DNA of 64,000 nucleotides from Halisarca cf. caerulea (GCA_963170055.1 CAUJGJ010000207.1:5001-69000); one strand, 5' to 3'; numbered from the stretch's first letter, positions 37,401 through 52,600 are shown. A program made the numbers and translations. The notes: generated by a model from the sequence alone, not told the origin.

Positions 37401-38396
37401 GTTAAGAAACTTCACGTGTGTCCACTGGGAATGTGCGTGGTGCTAGTGCCAAATATTGGTATTAGCACCAGCATATCCAACACTACACAAATACGCCCAC
37501 AGCACTTCACAAAGGTCATGTGTGTCCACTGGGAATGTGCGTGGTGCTAGTGCCAAGTATTGTTATTAGCACCAGCATATCCAACATTACACAAATACGC
37601 CCACAGTAGTTAAGAAACTTCACGTGTGTCCACTGGGAATGTGCGTGGTGCTAGTGCCAAATATTGGTATTAGCACCAGCGTATCTACCACTACACAAAT
37701 ACGCGCACAGCACTTCAGAAAGGTCATGTGTGTCCACTGGGAATGTGCGTGGTGCTAGTGCCAAATATTGGTATTAGCACCAGCATATCCAACACTACAC
37801 AAATACGCCCACAGCACTTCAGAAATGTCATGTGTGTCCACTGGGAATGTGCGTGGTGCTAGTGCCAAATATTGGTATTAGCACCAGCATATCCAACATT
37901 ACAGAAATACGCCCACAGTAGTTAAGAAACTGCATGTGTGTCCACTGGGAATGTGCGTGGTGCTAGTGCCAAATATTGGTATTAGCACCAGCATATCCAA
38001 CATTACAAAAATACACCCACAGTAGTTAAGAAACTTCATTTGTGTCCACTGGGAATGTGCGTGGTGCTAGTGCCAAACATTGGTATTAGCACCAGCATAT
38101 CCAACACTACACAAATACGCCCACAGCACTTCAGAAACTTCATGTGTGTCCACTGGGAATGTGCGTGGTGCTAGTGCCAAATATTGGTATTAGCACCAGC
38201 ATATCCAACACTACACAAATACGCCCATAGTAGTTAAGAAACTTCATGTGTTTCCACTGGGAATGTGCGTGGTGCTAGTGCCAAATATTGGTATTAGCAC
38301 CAGCATATCCAACACTACACAAATACGCCCACAGCACTTCAGAAAGGTCATGTGTGTCCACTGGGAATGTGCGTGGTGCTAGTGCCAAATATTGGT
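34461..38396. repeat. Mixed-subtype satellite with 5-mer and 15-mer echoes
   Basis: A CTATACAAATACG monomer followed by a TAGTTAAGAAACTTAATG linker recurs at 34778 and 35298 (520 = 5 monomers). A segment of about 300 bp with GCCAAGTATTGTTATT and GTATCTACCAC recurs at 35991/37552 and 36120/37681 (1561 = 15 monomers plus the one-base insertion GTCATGTTGTGTCC at 36480). Otherwise the subtypes are interspersed without a clear larger unit. Confidence 0.75.
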
Positions 38397-40890
38397 ATTA
38401 CCTCCAGCTTATCCAATACTAAACAAATACGCCCACAGCACTTCAGAAACTTCATGTGTGTCCACTGGGATTGTGCGTGGTGCTAGTGCCAAATAATGGT
38501 ATTAGCACCAGCATATCCAACATTACACAAATACGCCCACAGTAGTTAAGAAACTTCGTGTGTCCACTGGGAATGTGCGTGGTGCTAGTGCCAAATATTG
38601 GTATTAGCACCAGCATATCCAACACTACACAAATACGCCCACAGCACTTCAGAAAGGTCATGTGTGTCCACTGGGAATGTGCGTGGTGCTAGTGCCAAAT
38701 ATGGGTATTAGCACCAGCATATCCAACACTACACAAATACGCCCACAGCACTTCAGAGAGGTCCTGTGTGTCCACTGGGAATGTGTGTGGTGCTAGTGCC
38801 AAATATTGGTATTAGCACCAGCATATCCAACACTACACAAATACGCCCACAGCACTTCAAAAAGGTCATGTGTGTCCACTGGGAATGTGCGTGGTGCTAG
38901 TGCCAAATATTGGTAGTAGCACCAGCATATCCAACACTACACAAATACGCCCACAGCACTTCAAAAAGGTCATGTGTGTCCACTGGGTATGTGCGTGGTG
39001 CTAGTGCCAAATATTGGTATTAGCACCATTATATCCAACACTACACAAATACGCCCACAGCACTTCAGAAAGGTCATGTGTGTCCACTGGGAATGTGAGT
39101 GGTGCTAGTTCCAAATATTGGTATTAGCACCAGCATATCCAACTCTACACAAATACGCCCACAGCACTTCAGAAAGGTCATGTGTGTCCACTGGGAATGT
39201 GCGTGGTGCTAGTGCCAAATATTGGTATTAGCACCAGCATATCCAACACTACACAAATACGCCCACAGCACTTCAGAAAGGTCATGTGTGTCCACTGGGA
39301 ATGTGCGTGGTGCTAGTGCCAAATATTGGTATTAGCACCAGCATATCCAACACTACACAAATACGCCCACAACACTTCAGAAAGGTCGTGTGTGTCCACT
39401 GGGAATGTGCGTGGGTCTAGTGCCAAATATTGGTATTAGCACCAGTATATCCAACACTAAACAAATACGTCCACAGCACTTAAGAAAGGTCGTGTGTGTC
39501 CACTTGGAATGTGCGTGGTGCTAGTGCCAAATATTGGTATTTGCACCAGCATATCCAACACTACACAAATACGCCTACAGCACTTCAGAAAGGTCGTGTG
39601 TGTCCGCTGGGAATGTGCGTGGTGCTAGTGCCAAATATTGGTATTACCTCCAGCTTATCCAATACTAAACAAATACGCCCACAGCACTTCAGAAACTTTG
39701 TGTGTCCACTGGGATTGTGCGTGGTGCTAGTGCCAAATAATGGTATTAGCACCAGCATATCCAACATTACACAAATACGCCCACAGTAGTTAAGAAACTT
39801 CGTGTGTCCACTGGGAATGTGCGTGGTGCTAGTGCCAAATATTGGTATTAGCACCAGCATATCCAACACTACACAAATACGCCCACAGCACTTCAGAAAG
39901 GTCATGTGTGTCCACTGGGAATGTGCGTGGTGCTAGTGCTAAATATGGGTATTAGCACCAGCATATCCAACACTACACAAATACGCCCACAGCACTTCAG
40001 AGAGGTCCTGTGTGTCCACTGGGAATGTGTGTGGTGCTAGTGCCAAATATTGGTATTAGCACCAGCATATCCAACACTACACAAATACGCCCACAGCACT
40101 TCAAAAAGGTCATGTGTGTCCACTGGGAATGTGCGTGGTGCTAGTGCCAAATATTGGTAGTAGCACCAGCATATCCAACACTACACAAATACGCCCACAG
40201 CACTTCAAAAAGGTCATGTGTGTCCACTGGGTATGTGCGTGGTGCTAGTGCCAAATATTGGTATTAGCACCATTATATCCAACACTACACAAATACGCCC
40301 ACAGCACTTCAGAAAGGTCATGTGTGTCCACTGGGAATGTGAGTGGTGCTAGTTCCAAATATTGGTATTAGCACCAGCATATCCAACTCTACACAAATAC
40401 GCCCACAGCACTTCAGAAAGGTCATGTGTGTCCACTGGGAATGTGCGTGGTGCTAGTGCCAAATATTGGTATTAGCACCAGCATATCCAACACTACACAA
40501 ATACGCCCACAGCACTTCAGAAAGGTCATGTGTGTCCACTGGGAATGTGCGTGGTGCTAGTGCCAAATATTGGTATTAGCACCAGCATATCCAACACTAC
40601 ACAAATACGCCCACAACACTTCAGAAAGGTCGTGTGTGTCCGCTGGGAATGTGCGTGGGTCTAGTGCCAAATATTGGTATTAGCACCAGTATATCCAACA
40701 CTAAACAAATACGTCCACAGCACTTAAGAAAGGTCGTGTGTGTCCACTTGGAATGTGCGTGGTGCTAGTGCCAAATATTGGTATTAGCACCAGCATATCC
40801 AACACTACACAAATACGCCTACAGCACTTCAGAAAGGTCGTGTGTGTCCGCTGGGAATGTGCGTGGTGCTAGTGCCAAATATTGGTATTA
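38397..40890. repeat. Adjacent duplication of a 12-mer block (about 1246 bp)
   Basis: The copies start with TTACCTCCAGCTTATCC (about 38398 and 39644). They share in order ATGGGTATTAGC, CAGAGAGGTCCTG (38754/39998), TGGTAGTAGCACC (38911/40155), GGGTATGTGCG, CACCATTATATCC, GTGAGTGGTGC, CCAACTCTAC, GTGGGTCTAG, CACCAGTATATCC and ACGCCTACAGC. Offsets are 1244-1246, that is 12 x 104 minus the 2-base deletions in linkers near 38557, 39699 and 39801. A partial third copy carrying most of these markers is at about 42220-42990. Confidence 0.87.
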
Positions 40891-43649
40891 GCACCAGCAT
40901 ATCCAACACTACACAAATACGCCCACAGCACTTCAGAAAGGTCGTGTGTGTCCACTGGGAATGTGCGTGGTGCTAGTGCCAAATATTGGTATTAGCACCA
41001 GCATATCCAACACTAAATATATACGCCCACAGCACTTCAGAAAGGTCGTGTGTGTCCACTGGGAATGTGCGTGGTGCTAGTGCCAAATATTGGTATTAGC
41101 ACCAGCATATCCAACACTACACAAATACGCCCACAGCACTTCAGAAAGGTCATGTGTGTCCACTGGGAATGTGCGTGGTGCTAGTGCCAAATATTGGTAT
41201 TAGCACCAGCATATCCAACACTACACAAATACGCCCACAGCACTTCAGAAAGGTCATGTGTGTCCACTGGGAATATGCGTGGTGCTAGTGCCAAATATTG
41301 GTATTAGCACCAGCATATACAACACTACACAAATACTCCCACTGCAGTTAAGTAACTTCATGTGTGTCCACTGGGAATGTGCGTGGTGCTAGTGCCAAAT
41401 ATTGGTACTAGCACCAGCATATCCATCACTGCAAAAAAACGCCAACAGCACTTCAGAAAGGTTGTGTGTGTCCACTGGGAATGTGCGTGGTGCTAGTTCC
41501 AAATATTGGTTTTAGCACCAGCATATCCAACTCTACACAAATACGCCCACAGCACTTCAGAAAGGTCATGTGTGTCCACTGGGAATGTGCGTGGTGCTAG
41601 TGCCAAATATTGGTATTAGCACCAGCATATCCAACACTACACAAATACGCCCACAGCACTTCAGAAAGGTCTTGTGTGTCCACTGGGAATGTGCGTGGTG
41701 CTAGTGCCAAATATTGGTATTAGCACCAGCATATCCAACACTACACAAATACGCCCACAGCACTTCAGAAAGGTCATGTGTGTCCACTGGGAATGTGCGT
41801 GGTGCTAGTGCCAAATATTGGTATTAGCACCATTATATCCAACACTACACAAATACGCCCACAGCACTTCAGAAAGGTCATGTGTGTCCACTGGGAATGT
41901 GCGTGGTGCTAGTGCCAAATATTGGTATTAGCACCTGCATATCCAACTCTACACAAATACGCCCACAGCACTTCAGAAAGGTCATGTGTGTCCACTGGGA
42001 ATGTGCGTGGTGCTAGTGCCAAATATTGGTATTAGCACCAGCATATCCAACACTACACAAATACGCCCACAGCACTTCAGAAAGGTCATGTGTGTCCACT
42101 GGGAATGTGAGTGGTGCTAGTGCCAAATATTGGTATTAGCACCAGCATATACAACACTACACAAATACTCCCACTGCAGTTAAGTAACTTCATGTGTGTC
42201 CACTGGGAATGTGCGTGGTGCTAGTGGCAAATATGGGTATTAGCACCAGCATATCCAACACTACACAAATACGCCCACAGCACTTCAGAGAGGTCCTGTG
42301 TGTCCACTGGGAATGTGTGTGGTGCTAGTGCCAAATATTGGTATTAGCACCAGCATATCCAACACTACACAAATACGCCCACAGCACTTCAAAAAGGTCA
42401 TGTGTGTCCACTGGGAATGTGCGTGGTGCTAGTGCCAAATATTGGTATTAGCACCAGCATATCCAACACTACACAAATACGCCCACAGCACTTCAAAAAG
42501 GTCATGTGTGTCCACTGGGTATGTGCGTGGTGCTAGTGCCAAATATTGGTATTAGCACCATTATATCCAACACTACACAAATACGCCCACAGCACTTCAG
42601 AAAGGTCATGTGTGTCCACTGGGAATGTGAGTGGTGCTAGTGCCAAATATTGGTATTAGCACCAGCATATCCAACTCTACACAAATACGCCCACAGCACT
42701 TCAGAAAGGTCATGTGTGTCCACTGGGAATGTGCGTGGTGCTAGTGCCAAATATTGGTATTAGCACCAGCATATCCAACACTACACAAATACGCCCACAG
42801 CACTTCAGAAAGGTCATGTGTGTACACTGGGAATGTGCGTGGTGCTAGTGCCAAATATTGGTATTAGCACCAACATATCCAACACTACACAAATACGCCC
42901 ACAACACTTCAGAAAGGTCGTGTGTGTCCACTGGGAATGTGCGTGGGTCTTGTGCCAAATATTGGTATTAGCACCAGTATATCCAACACTACACAAATAC
43001 GCCCACAGCACTTCAGAAAGGTCATGTGTGTCCACTGGGAATATGCGTGGTGCTAGTGCCAAATATTGGTATTAGCACCAGCATATACAACACTACACAA
43101 ATACTCCCACTGCAGTTAAGTAACTTCATGTGTGTCCACTGGGAATGTGCGTTGTGCTAGTGCCAAATATTGGTACTAGCACCAGCATATCCAACACTGC
43201 AAAAAAACGCCAACAGCACTTCAGAAAGGTTGTGTGTGTCCACTGGGAATGTGCGTGGTGCTAGTGCCAAATATTGGTATTAGCACCAGCATATCCAACT
43301 CTACACAAATACGCCCACAGCACTTCAGAAAGGTCATGTGTGTCCACTGGGAATGTGCGTGGTGCTAGTGCCAAATATTGGTATTAGCACCAGCATATCC
43401 AACACTACACAAATACGCCCACAACACTTCAGAAAGGTCGTGTGTGACCACTGGGAATGTGCGTGGTGCTAGTGCCAAATATTGGTATTAGCACCAGGAT
43501 ATCCAACACTAAACAAATACGTCCACAGCACTTCAGAAAGGTCGTGTGTGTCCACTTGGAATGTGCGTGGTGCTAGTGCCAAATATTGGTATTAGCACCA
43601 GCATATCCAACACTACACAAATACGCCCACAGCACTTCAGAAAGGTCGT

Positions 43650-46600
43650 GTGTGTCCGCTGGGAATGTGCGTGGTGCTAGTGCCAAATATTGGTATTAGC
43701 ACCAGCATATCCAACACTACACAAATACGCCCACAGCACTTCAGAAAGGTCATGTGTTTCCACTGGGAATGTGCGTGGTGCTATTGCCAAATATTGGTAT
43801 TAGCACCAGCATATCCAACACTACACAAATACGCCCACAGCACTTCAGAAAGGTCGTGTGTGTCCACTGGGAATGTGCGTGGTGCTAGTGCCAAATATTG
43901 GTATTAGCACCAGCATATCCAACACTAAATATATACGCCCACAGCACTTCAGAAAGGTCGTGTGTGTCCACTGGGAATGTGCGTGGTGCTAGTGCCAAAT
44001 ATTGGTATTAGCACCAGCATATCCAACACTACACAAATACGCCCACAGCACTTCAGAAAGGTCATGTGTGTCCACTGGGAATGTGCGTGGTGCTAGTGCC
44101 AAATATTAGTATTAGCACCAGTATATCCAACACTACACAAATACGCCCACAGCACTTCAGAAAGGTCATGTGTGTCCACTGGGAATATGCGTGGTGCTAG
44201 TGCCAAATATTGGTATTAGCACCAGCATATACAACACTACACAAATACTCCCACTGCAGTTAAGTAACTTCATGTGTGTCCACTGGGAATGTGCGTGGTG
44301 CTAGTGCCAAATATTGGTACTAGCACCAGCATATCCAACACTGCAAAAAAACGCCAACAGCACTTCAGAAAGGTCGTGTGTGTCCACTGGGAATGTGCGT
44401 GGTGCTAGTGCCAAATATTGGTATTAGCACCAGCATATCCAACTCTACACAAATACGCCCACAGAACTTCAGAAAGGTCATGTGTGTCCACTGGGAATGT
44501 GCGTGGTGCTAGTGCCAAATATTGGTATTAGCACCAGCATATCCAACACTACACAAATACGCCCACAGCACTTCAGAAAGGTCGTGTGTGTCCACTGGGA
44601 ATGTGCGTGGTGCTAGTGCCAAATATTGGTATTAGCACCAGCATATCCAACACTACACAAATACGCCCACAGCACTTCAGAAAGGTCGTGTGTGTCCACT
44701 GGGAATGTGCGGGGTGCTAGTGCCAAATATTGGTATTAGCACCAGCATATCCAACACTAAACAAATACGCCCACAGCACTTCAGAAAGGTCATGTGTGTC
44801 CACTGGGAATGTGCGTGGTGCTAGTGCCAAATATTGGTATTAGCACCAGCATATCCAACACTAAACAAATACGCCCACAGCACTTCAGAAAGGTCGTGTG
44901 TGTCCACTGGGAATGTGCGTGGTGCTAGTGCCAAATATTGGTATTAGCACCAGCATATCCAACACTACACAAATACGCCCACAGCACTTCAGAAAGGTCG
45001 TGTGTGTCCACTGGGAATGTGCGTGGTGCTAGTGCCAAATATTGGTATTAGCACCAGCATATCCAACACTACACAAATACGCCCACAGCACTTCAGAAAG
45101 GTCATGTGTGTCAACTGGGAATGTGCGTGGTGCTAGTGCCAAATATTGGTATTAGCACCAGCATATACAACACTACACAAATACTCCCACTGCAGTTATG
45201 TAACTTCATGTGTGTCCACTGGGAATGTGCGTGGTGCTAGTGCCAAATATTGGTATTAGCACCAGCATATCCAACACTACACAAATACGCCCACAGCACT
45301 TCAGAAAGGTCCTGTGTGTCCACTGGGAAAGTGCGTGGTGCTAGTGCCAAATATTGGTATTAGCACCAGCATATCCAACACTACACAAATACGCCCACAG
45401 CACTTCAGAAAGGTCGTGTGTGTCCACTTGGAATGTGCGTGGTGCTAGTGCCAAATATTGGTATTAGCACCAGCATATCCAACACTACACAAATTCGCCC
45501 ACAGCACTTCAGAAAGGTCATGTGTGTCCACTGGGAATGTGCGTGGTGCTAGTGCAAAATGTTGGTATTAGCACCAGCATATCCAACACTACACAAATAC
45601 GCCCACAGCACTTCAGAAAAGTCGTGTGTGTCCACTGGGAATGTGCGTGGTGCTAGTGCCAAATATTGGTATTAGCACCAGCATATCCAACACTACACAA
45701 ATACGCCCACAGCACTTCAGAAAGGTCATGTGTGTCAACTGGGAATGTTCGTTGTGCTAGTGCCAAATATTGGTATTAACACCAGCATATACAACACTAC
45801 ACAAATACTCCCACTGCAGTTAAGTAACTTCATGTGTGTCCACTGGGAATGTGCGTGGTGCTAGTGCCAAATATTGGTATTAGCACCAGCATATCCAACA
45901 CTACACAAATACGCCCACAGCACTTCAGAAAGGTCCTGTGTGTCCACTGGGAATGTGCGTGGTGCTAGTGCCAAATATTGGTATTAGCACCAGCATATCC
46001 AACACTACACAAATACGCCCACAGCACTTCAGAAAGGTCGTGTGTGTCCACTGGGAATGTGCGTGGTGCTAGTGCCAAATATTGGTATTAGCACCAGCAT
46101 ATCCAACACTACACAAATTCGCCCACAGCACTTCAGAAAGGTCATGTGTGTCCACTGGGAATGTGCGTGGTGCTAGTGCAAAATGTTGGTATTAGCACCA
46201 GCATATCCAACACTACACAAATACGCCCACAGCACTTCAGAAAAGTCGTGTGTGTCCACTGGGAATGTGCGTGGTGCTAGTGCCAAATATTGGTATTAGC
46301 ACCAGCATATCCAACACTACACAAATACGCCCACAGCACTTCAGAAAGGTCATGTGTGTCAACTGGGAATGTTCGTTGTGCTAGTGCCAAATATTGGTAT
46401 TAGCACCAGCATATACAACACTACACAAATACTCCCACTGCAGTTAAGTAACTTCATGTGTGTCCACTGGGAATGTGCGTGGTGCTAGTGCCAAATATTG
46501 GTATTAGCACCAGCATATCCAACACTACACAAATACGCCCACAGCACTTCAGAAAGGTCCTGTGTGTCCACTGGGAATGTGCGTGGTGCTAGTGCCAAAT

Positions 46601-49600
46601 ATTGGTATTAGCACCAGCATATCCAACACTACACAAATACGCCCACAGCACTTCAGAAAGGTCATGTGTGTCCACTGGGAATGTGCGTGGTGCTAGTGCA
46701 AAATGTTGGTATTAGCACCAGCATATCCAACACTACACAAATACGCCCACAGCACTTCAGAAAAGTCGTGTGTGTCCACTGGGAATGTGCGTGGTGCTAG
46801 TGCCAAATATTGGTATTAGCACCAGCATATCCAACACTACACAAATACGCCCACAGCACTTCAGAAAGGTCATGTGTGTCAACTGGGAATGTTCGTTGTG
46901 CTAGTGCCAAATATTGGTATTAGCACCAGCATATACAACACTACACAAATACTCCCACTGCAGTTAAGTAACTTCATGTGTGTCCACTGGGAATGTGCGT
47001 GGTGCTAGTGCCAAATATTGGTATTAGCACCAGCATATCCAACACTACACAAATACGCCCACAGCACTTCAGAAAGGTCCTGTGTGTCCCTGGGAATGTG
47101 CGTGGTGCTAGTGCCAAATATTGGTATTAGCACCAGCATATCCAACACTACACAAATACGCCCACAGCACTTCAGAAAGGTCGTGTGTGTCCACTGGGAA
47201 TGTGCGTGGTGCTAGTGCCAAATATTGGTATTAGCACCAGCATATCCAACACTGCACAAATTCGCCCACAGCACTTCAGAAAGGTCATGTGTGTCCACTG
47301 GGAATGTGCGTGGTGCTAGTGCAAAATGTTGGTATTAGCACCAGCATATCCAACACTACACAAATACGCCCACAGCACTTCAGAAAAGTCGTGTGTGTCC
47401 ACTGGGAATGTGCGTGGTGCTAGTGCCAAATATTGGTATTAGCACCAGCATATCCAACACTACACAAATACGCCCACAGCACTTCAGAAAGGTCATGTGT
47501 GTCCACTGGGAATGTGCGTGGTGCTAGTGCCAAATATTGGTATTAGCACCAGAATATCCAACACTACACAAATACTCCCACTGCAGTTAAGTTACTTCAT
47601 GTGTGTCCACTGGGAATGTGCGTGGTGCTAGTGCCAAATATTGGTATTAGCACCAGCATATCCAACACTACACAAATACGCCCACAGCTCTTCAGAAAGG
47701 TCCTGTGTGTCCACTGGGAATGTGCGTGGTGCTAGTGCCAAATATTGGTATTAGCACCAGCATATCCAACACTACACAAATACGCCCACAGCACTTCAGA
47801 AAGGTCGTGTGTGTCCGCTGGGAATGTGCGTGGTGCTAGTGCCAAATATTGGTATTAGCACCAGCATATCCAACACTACACAAATACGCCCACAGCACTT
47901 CAGAAAGGTCATGTGTTTCCACTGGGAATGTGCGTGGTGCTATTGCCAAATATTGGTATTAGCACCAGCATATCCAACACTACACAAATACGCCCACAGC
48001 ACTTCAGAAAGGTCGTTTGTGTCCACTGGGAATGTGCGTGGTGCTAGTGCCAAATATTGGTATTAGCACCAGCATATCCAACACTAAATATATACGCCCA
48101 CAGCACTTCAGAAAGGTCGTGTGTGTCCACTGGGAATGTGCGTGGTGCTAGTGCCAAATATTGGTATTAGCACCAGCATATCCAACACTACACAAATACG
48201 CCCACAGCACTTCAGAAAGGTCATGTGTGTCCACTGGGAATGTGCGTGGTGCTAGTGCCAAATATTAGTATTAGCACCAGTATATCCAACACTACACAAA
48301 TACGCCCACAGCACTTCAGAAAGGTCATGTGTGTCCACTGGGAATATGCGTGGTGCTAGTGCCAAATATTGGTATTAGCACCAGCATATACAACACTACA
48401 CAAATACTCCCACTGCAGTTAAGTAACTTCATGTGTGTCCACTGGGAATGTGCGTGGTGCTAGTGCCAAATATTGGTACTAGCACCAGCATATCCAACAC
48501 TGCAAAAAAACGCCAACAGCACTTCAGAAAGGTCGTGTGTGTCCACTGGGAATGTGCGTGGTGCTAGTGCCAAATATTGGTATTAGCACCTGCATATCCA
48601 ACTCTACACAAATACGCCCACAGCACTTCAGAAAGGTCATGTGTGTCCACTGGGAATGTGCGTGGTGCTAGTGCCAAATATTGGTATTAGCACCAGCATA
48701 TCCAACACTACACAAATACGCCCACAGCACTTCAGAAAGGTCGTGTGTGTCCACTGGGAATGTGCGTGGTGCTAGTGCCAAATATTGGTATTAGCACCAG
48801 CATATCCAACACTACACAAATACGCCCACAGCACTTCAGAAAGGTCGTGTGTGTCCACTGGGAATGTGCGTGGTGCTAGTGCCAAATATTGGTATTAGCA
48901 CCAGCATATCCAACACTAAACAAATACGCCCACAGCACTTCAGAAAGGTCATGTGTGTCCACTGGGAATGTGCGTGGTGCTAGTGCCAAATATTGGTATT
49001 AGCACCAGCATATCCAACACTAAACAAATACGCCCACAGCACTTCAGAAAGGTCGTGTGTGTCCACTGGGAATGTGCGTGGTGCTAGTGCCAAATATTGG
49101 TATTAGCACCAGCATATCCAACACTACACAAATACGCCCACAGCACTTCAGAAAGGTCATGTGTGTCCACTGGGAATGTGCGTGGTGCTAGTGCCAAATA
49201 TTAGTATTAGCACCAGTATATCCAACACTACACAAATACGCCCACAGCACTTCAGAAAGGTCATGTGTGTCCACTGGGAATATGCGTGGTGGTAGTGCCA
49301 AATATTGGTATTAGCACCAGCATATACAACACTACACAAATACTCCCACTGCAGTTAAGTAACTTCATGTGTGTCCACTGGGAATGTGCGTGGTGCTAGT
49401 GGCAAATATTGGTACTAGCACCAGCATATCCAACACTGCAAAAAAACGCCAACAGCACTTCAGAAAGGTCGTGTGTGTCCACTGGGAATGTGCGTGGTGC
49501 TAGTGCCAAATATTGGTATTAGCACCTGCATATCCAACTCTACACAAATACGCCCACAGCACTTCAGAAAGGTCATGTGTGTCCACTGGGAATGTGCGTG

Positions 49601-52600
49601 GTGCTAGTGCCAAATATTGGTATTAGCACCAGCATATCCAACACTACACAAATACGCCCACAGCACTTCAGAAAGGTCGTGTGTGTCCACTGGGAATGTG
49701 CGTGGTGCTAGTGCCAAATATTGGTATTAGCACCAGCATATCCAACACTACACAAATACGCCCACAGCACTTCAGAAAGGTCGTGTGTGTCCACTGGGAA
49801 TGTGCGTGGTGCTAGTGCCAAATATTGGTATTAGCACCAGCATATCCAACACTAAACAAATACGCCCACAGCACTTCAGAAAGGTCATGTGTGTCCACTG
49901 GGAATGTGCGTGGTGCTAGTGCCAAATATTGGTATTAGCACCAGCATATCCAACACTAAACAAATACGCCCACAGCACTTCAGAAAGGTCGTGTGTGTCC
50001 ACTGGGAATGTGCGTGGTGCTAGTGCCAAATATTGGTATTAGCACCAGCATATCCAACACTACACAAATACGCCCACAGCACTTCAGAAAGGTCGTGTGT
50101 GTCCACTGGGAATGTGCGTGGTGCTAGTGCCAAATATTGGTATTAGCACCAGCATATCCAACACTACACAAATACGCCCACAGCACTTCAGAAAGGTCAT
50201 GTGTGTCAACTGGGAATGTGCGTGGTGCTAGTGCCAAATATTGGTATTAGCACCAGCATATACAACACTACACAAATACTCCCACTGCAGTTATGTAACT
50301 TCATGTGTGTCCACTGGGAATGTGCGTGGTGCTAGTGCCAAATATTGGTATTAGCACCAGCATATCCAACACTACACAAATACGCCCACAGCACTTCAGA
50401 AAGGTCCTGTGTGTCCACTGGGAAAGTGCGTGGTGCTAGTGCCAAATATTGGTATTAGCACCAGCATATCCAACACTACACAAATACGCCCACAGCACTT
50501 CAGAAAGGTCGTGTGTGTCCACTTGGAATGTGCGTGGTGCTAGTGCCAAATATTGGTATTAGCACCAGCATATCCAACACTACACAAATTCGCCCACAGC
50601 ACTTCAGAAAGGTCATGTGTGTCCACTGGGAATGTGCGTGGTGCTAGTGCAAAATGTTGGTATTAGCACCAGCATATCCAACACTACACAAATACGCCCA
50701 CAGCACTTCAGAAAAGTCGTGTGTGTCCACTGGGAATGTGCGTGGTGCTAGTGCCAAATATTGGTATTAGCACCAGCATATCCAACACTACACAAATACG
50801 CCCACAGCACTTCAGAAAGGTCATGTGTGTGAACTGGGAATGTTCGTTGTGCTAGTGCCAAATATTGGTATTAACACCAGCATATACAACACTACACAAA
50901 TACTCCCACTGCAGTTAAGTAACTTCATGTGTGTCCACTGGGAATGTGCGTGGTGCTAGTGCCAAATATTGGTATTAGCACCAGCATATCCAACACTACA
51001 CAAATACGCCCACAGCACTTCAGAAAGGTCATGTGTGTCAACTGGGAATGTGCGTGGTGCTAGTGCCAAATATTGGTATTAGCACCAGCATATACAACAC
51101 TACACAAATACTCCCACTGCAGTTATGTAACTTCATGTGTGTCCACTGGGAATGTGCGTGGTGCTAGTGCCAAATATTGGTATTAGCACCAGCATATCCA
51201 ACACTACACAAATACGCCCACAGCACTTCAGAAAGGTCATGTGTGTCCACTGGGAATGTGCGTGGTGCTAGTGCCAAATATTGGTATTAGCACCAGAATA
51301 TCCAACACTACACAAATACTCCCACTGCAGTTAAGTTACTTCATGTGTGTCCACTGGGAATGTGCGTGGTGCTAGTGCCAAATATTGGTATTAGCACCAG
51401 CATATCCAACACTACACAAATACGCCCACAGCTCTTCAGAAAGGTCCTGTGTGTCCACTGGGAATGTGCGTGGTGCTAGTGCCAAATATTGGTATTAGCA
51501 CCAGCATATCCAACACTACACAAATACGCCCACAGCACTTCAGAAAGGTCGTGTGTGTCCGCTGGGAATGTGCGTGGTGCTAGTGCCAAATATTGGTATT
51601 AGCACCAGCATATCCAACACTACACAAATACGCCCACAGCACTTCAGAAAGGTCATGTGTTTCCACTGGGAATGTGCGTGGTGCTATTGCCAAATATTGG
51701 TATTAGCACCAGCATATCCAACACTACACAAATACGCCCACAGCACTTCAGAAAGGTCGTGTGTGTCCACTGGGAATGTGCGTGGTGCTAGTGCCAAATA
51801 TTGGTATTAGCACCAGCATATCCAACACTAAATATATACGCCCACAGCACTTCAGAAAGGTCGTGTGTGTCCACTGGGAATGTGCGTGGTGCTAGTGCCA
51901 AATATTGGTATTAGCACCAGCATATCCAACACTACACAAATACGCCCACAGCACTTCAGAAAGGTCATGTGTGTCCACTGGGAATGTGCGTGGTGCTAGT
52001 GCCAAATATTAGTATTAGCACCAGTATATCCAACACTACACAAATACGCCCACAGCACTTCAGAAAGGTCATGTGTGTCCACTGGGAATATGCGTGGTGC
52101 TAGTGCCAAATATTGGTATTAGCACCAGCATATACAACACTACACAAATACTCCCACTGCAGTTAAGTAACTTCATGTGTGTCCACTGGGAATGTGCGTG
52201 GTGCTAGTGCCAAATATTGGTACTAGCACCAGCATATCCAACACTGCAAAAAAACGCCAACAGCACTTCAGAAAGGTCGTGTGTGTCCACTGGGAATGTG
52301 CGTGGTGCTAGTGCCAAATATTGGTATTAGCACCTGCATATCCAACTCTACACAAATACGCCCACAGCACTTCAGAAAGGTCATGTGTGTCCACTGGGAA
52401 TGTGCGTGGTGCTAGTGCCAAATATTGGTATTAGCACCAGCATATCCAACACTACACAAATACGCCCACAGCACTTCAGAAAGGTCGTGTGTGTCCACTG
52501 GGAATGTGCGTGGTGCTAGTGCCAAATATTGGTATTAGCACCAGCATATCCAACACTACACAAATACGCCCACAGCACTTCAGAAAGGTCGTGTGTGTCC

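Noticed and set aside
4928..43062. Minus-strand frames starting MALAPRTFPV, reminiscent of the MHC class I leader motif MAPRTL
   Set aside because: It is a chance reading of the satellite linker, found in many copies with no downstream MHC sequence.
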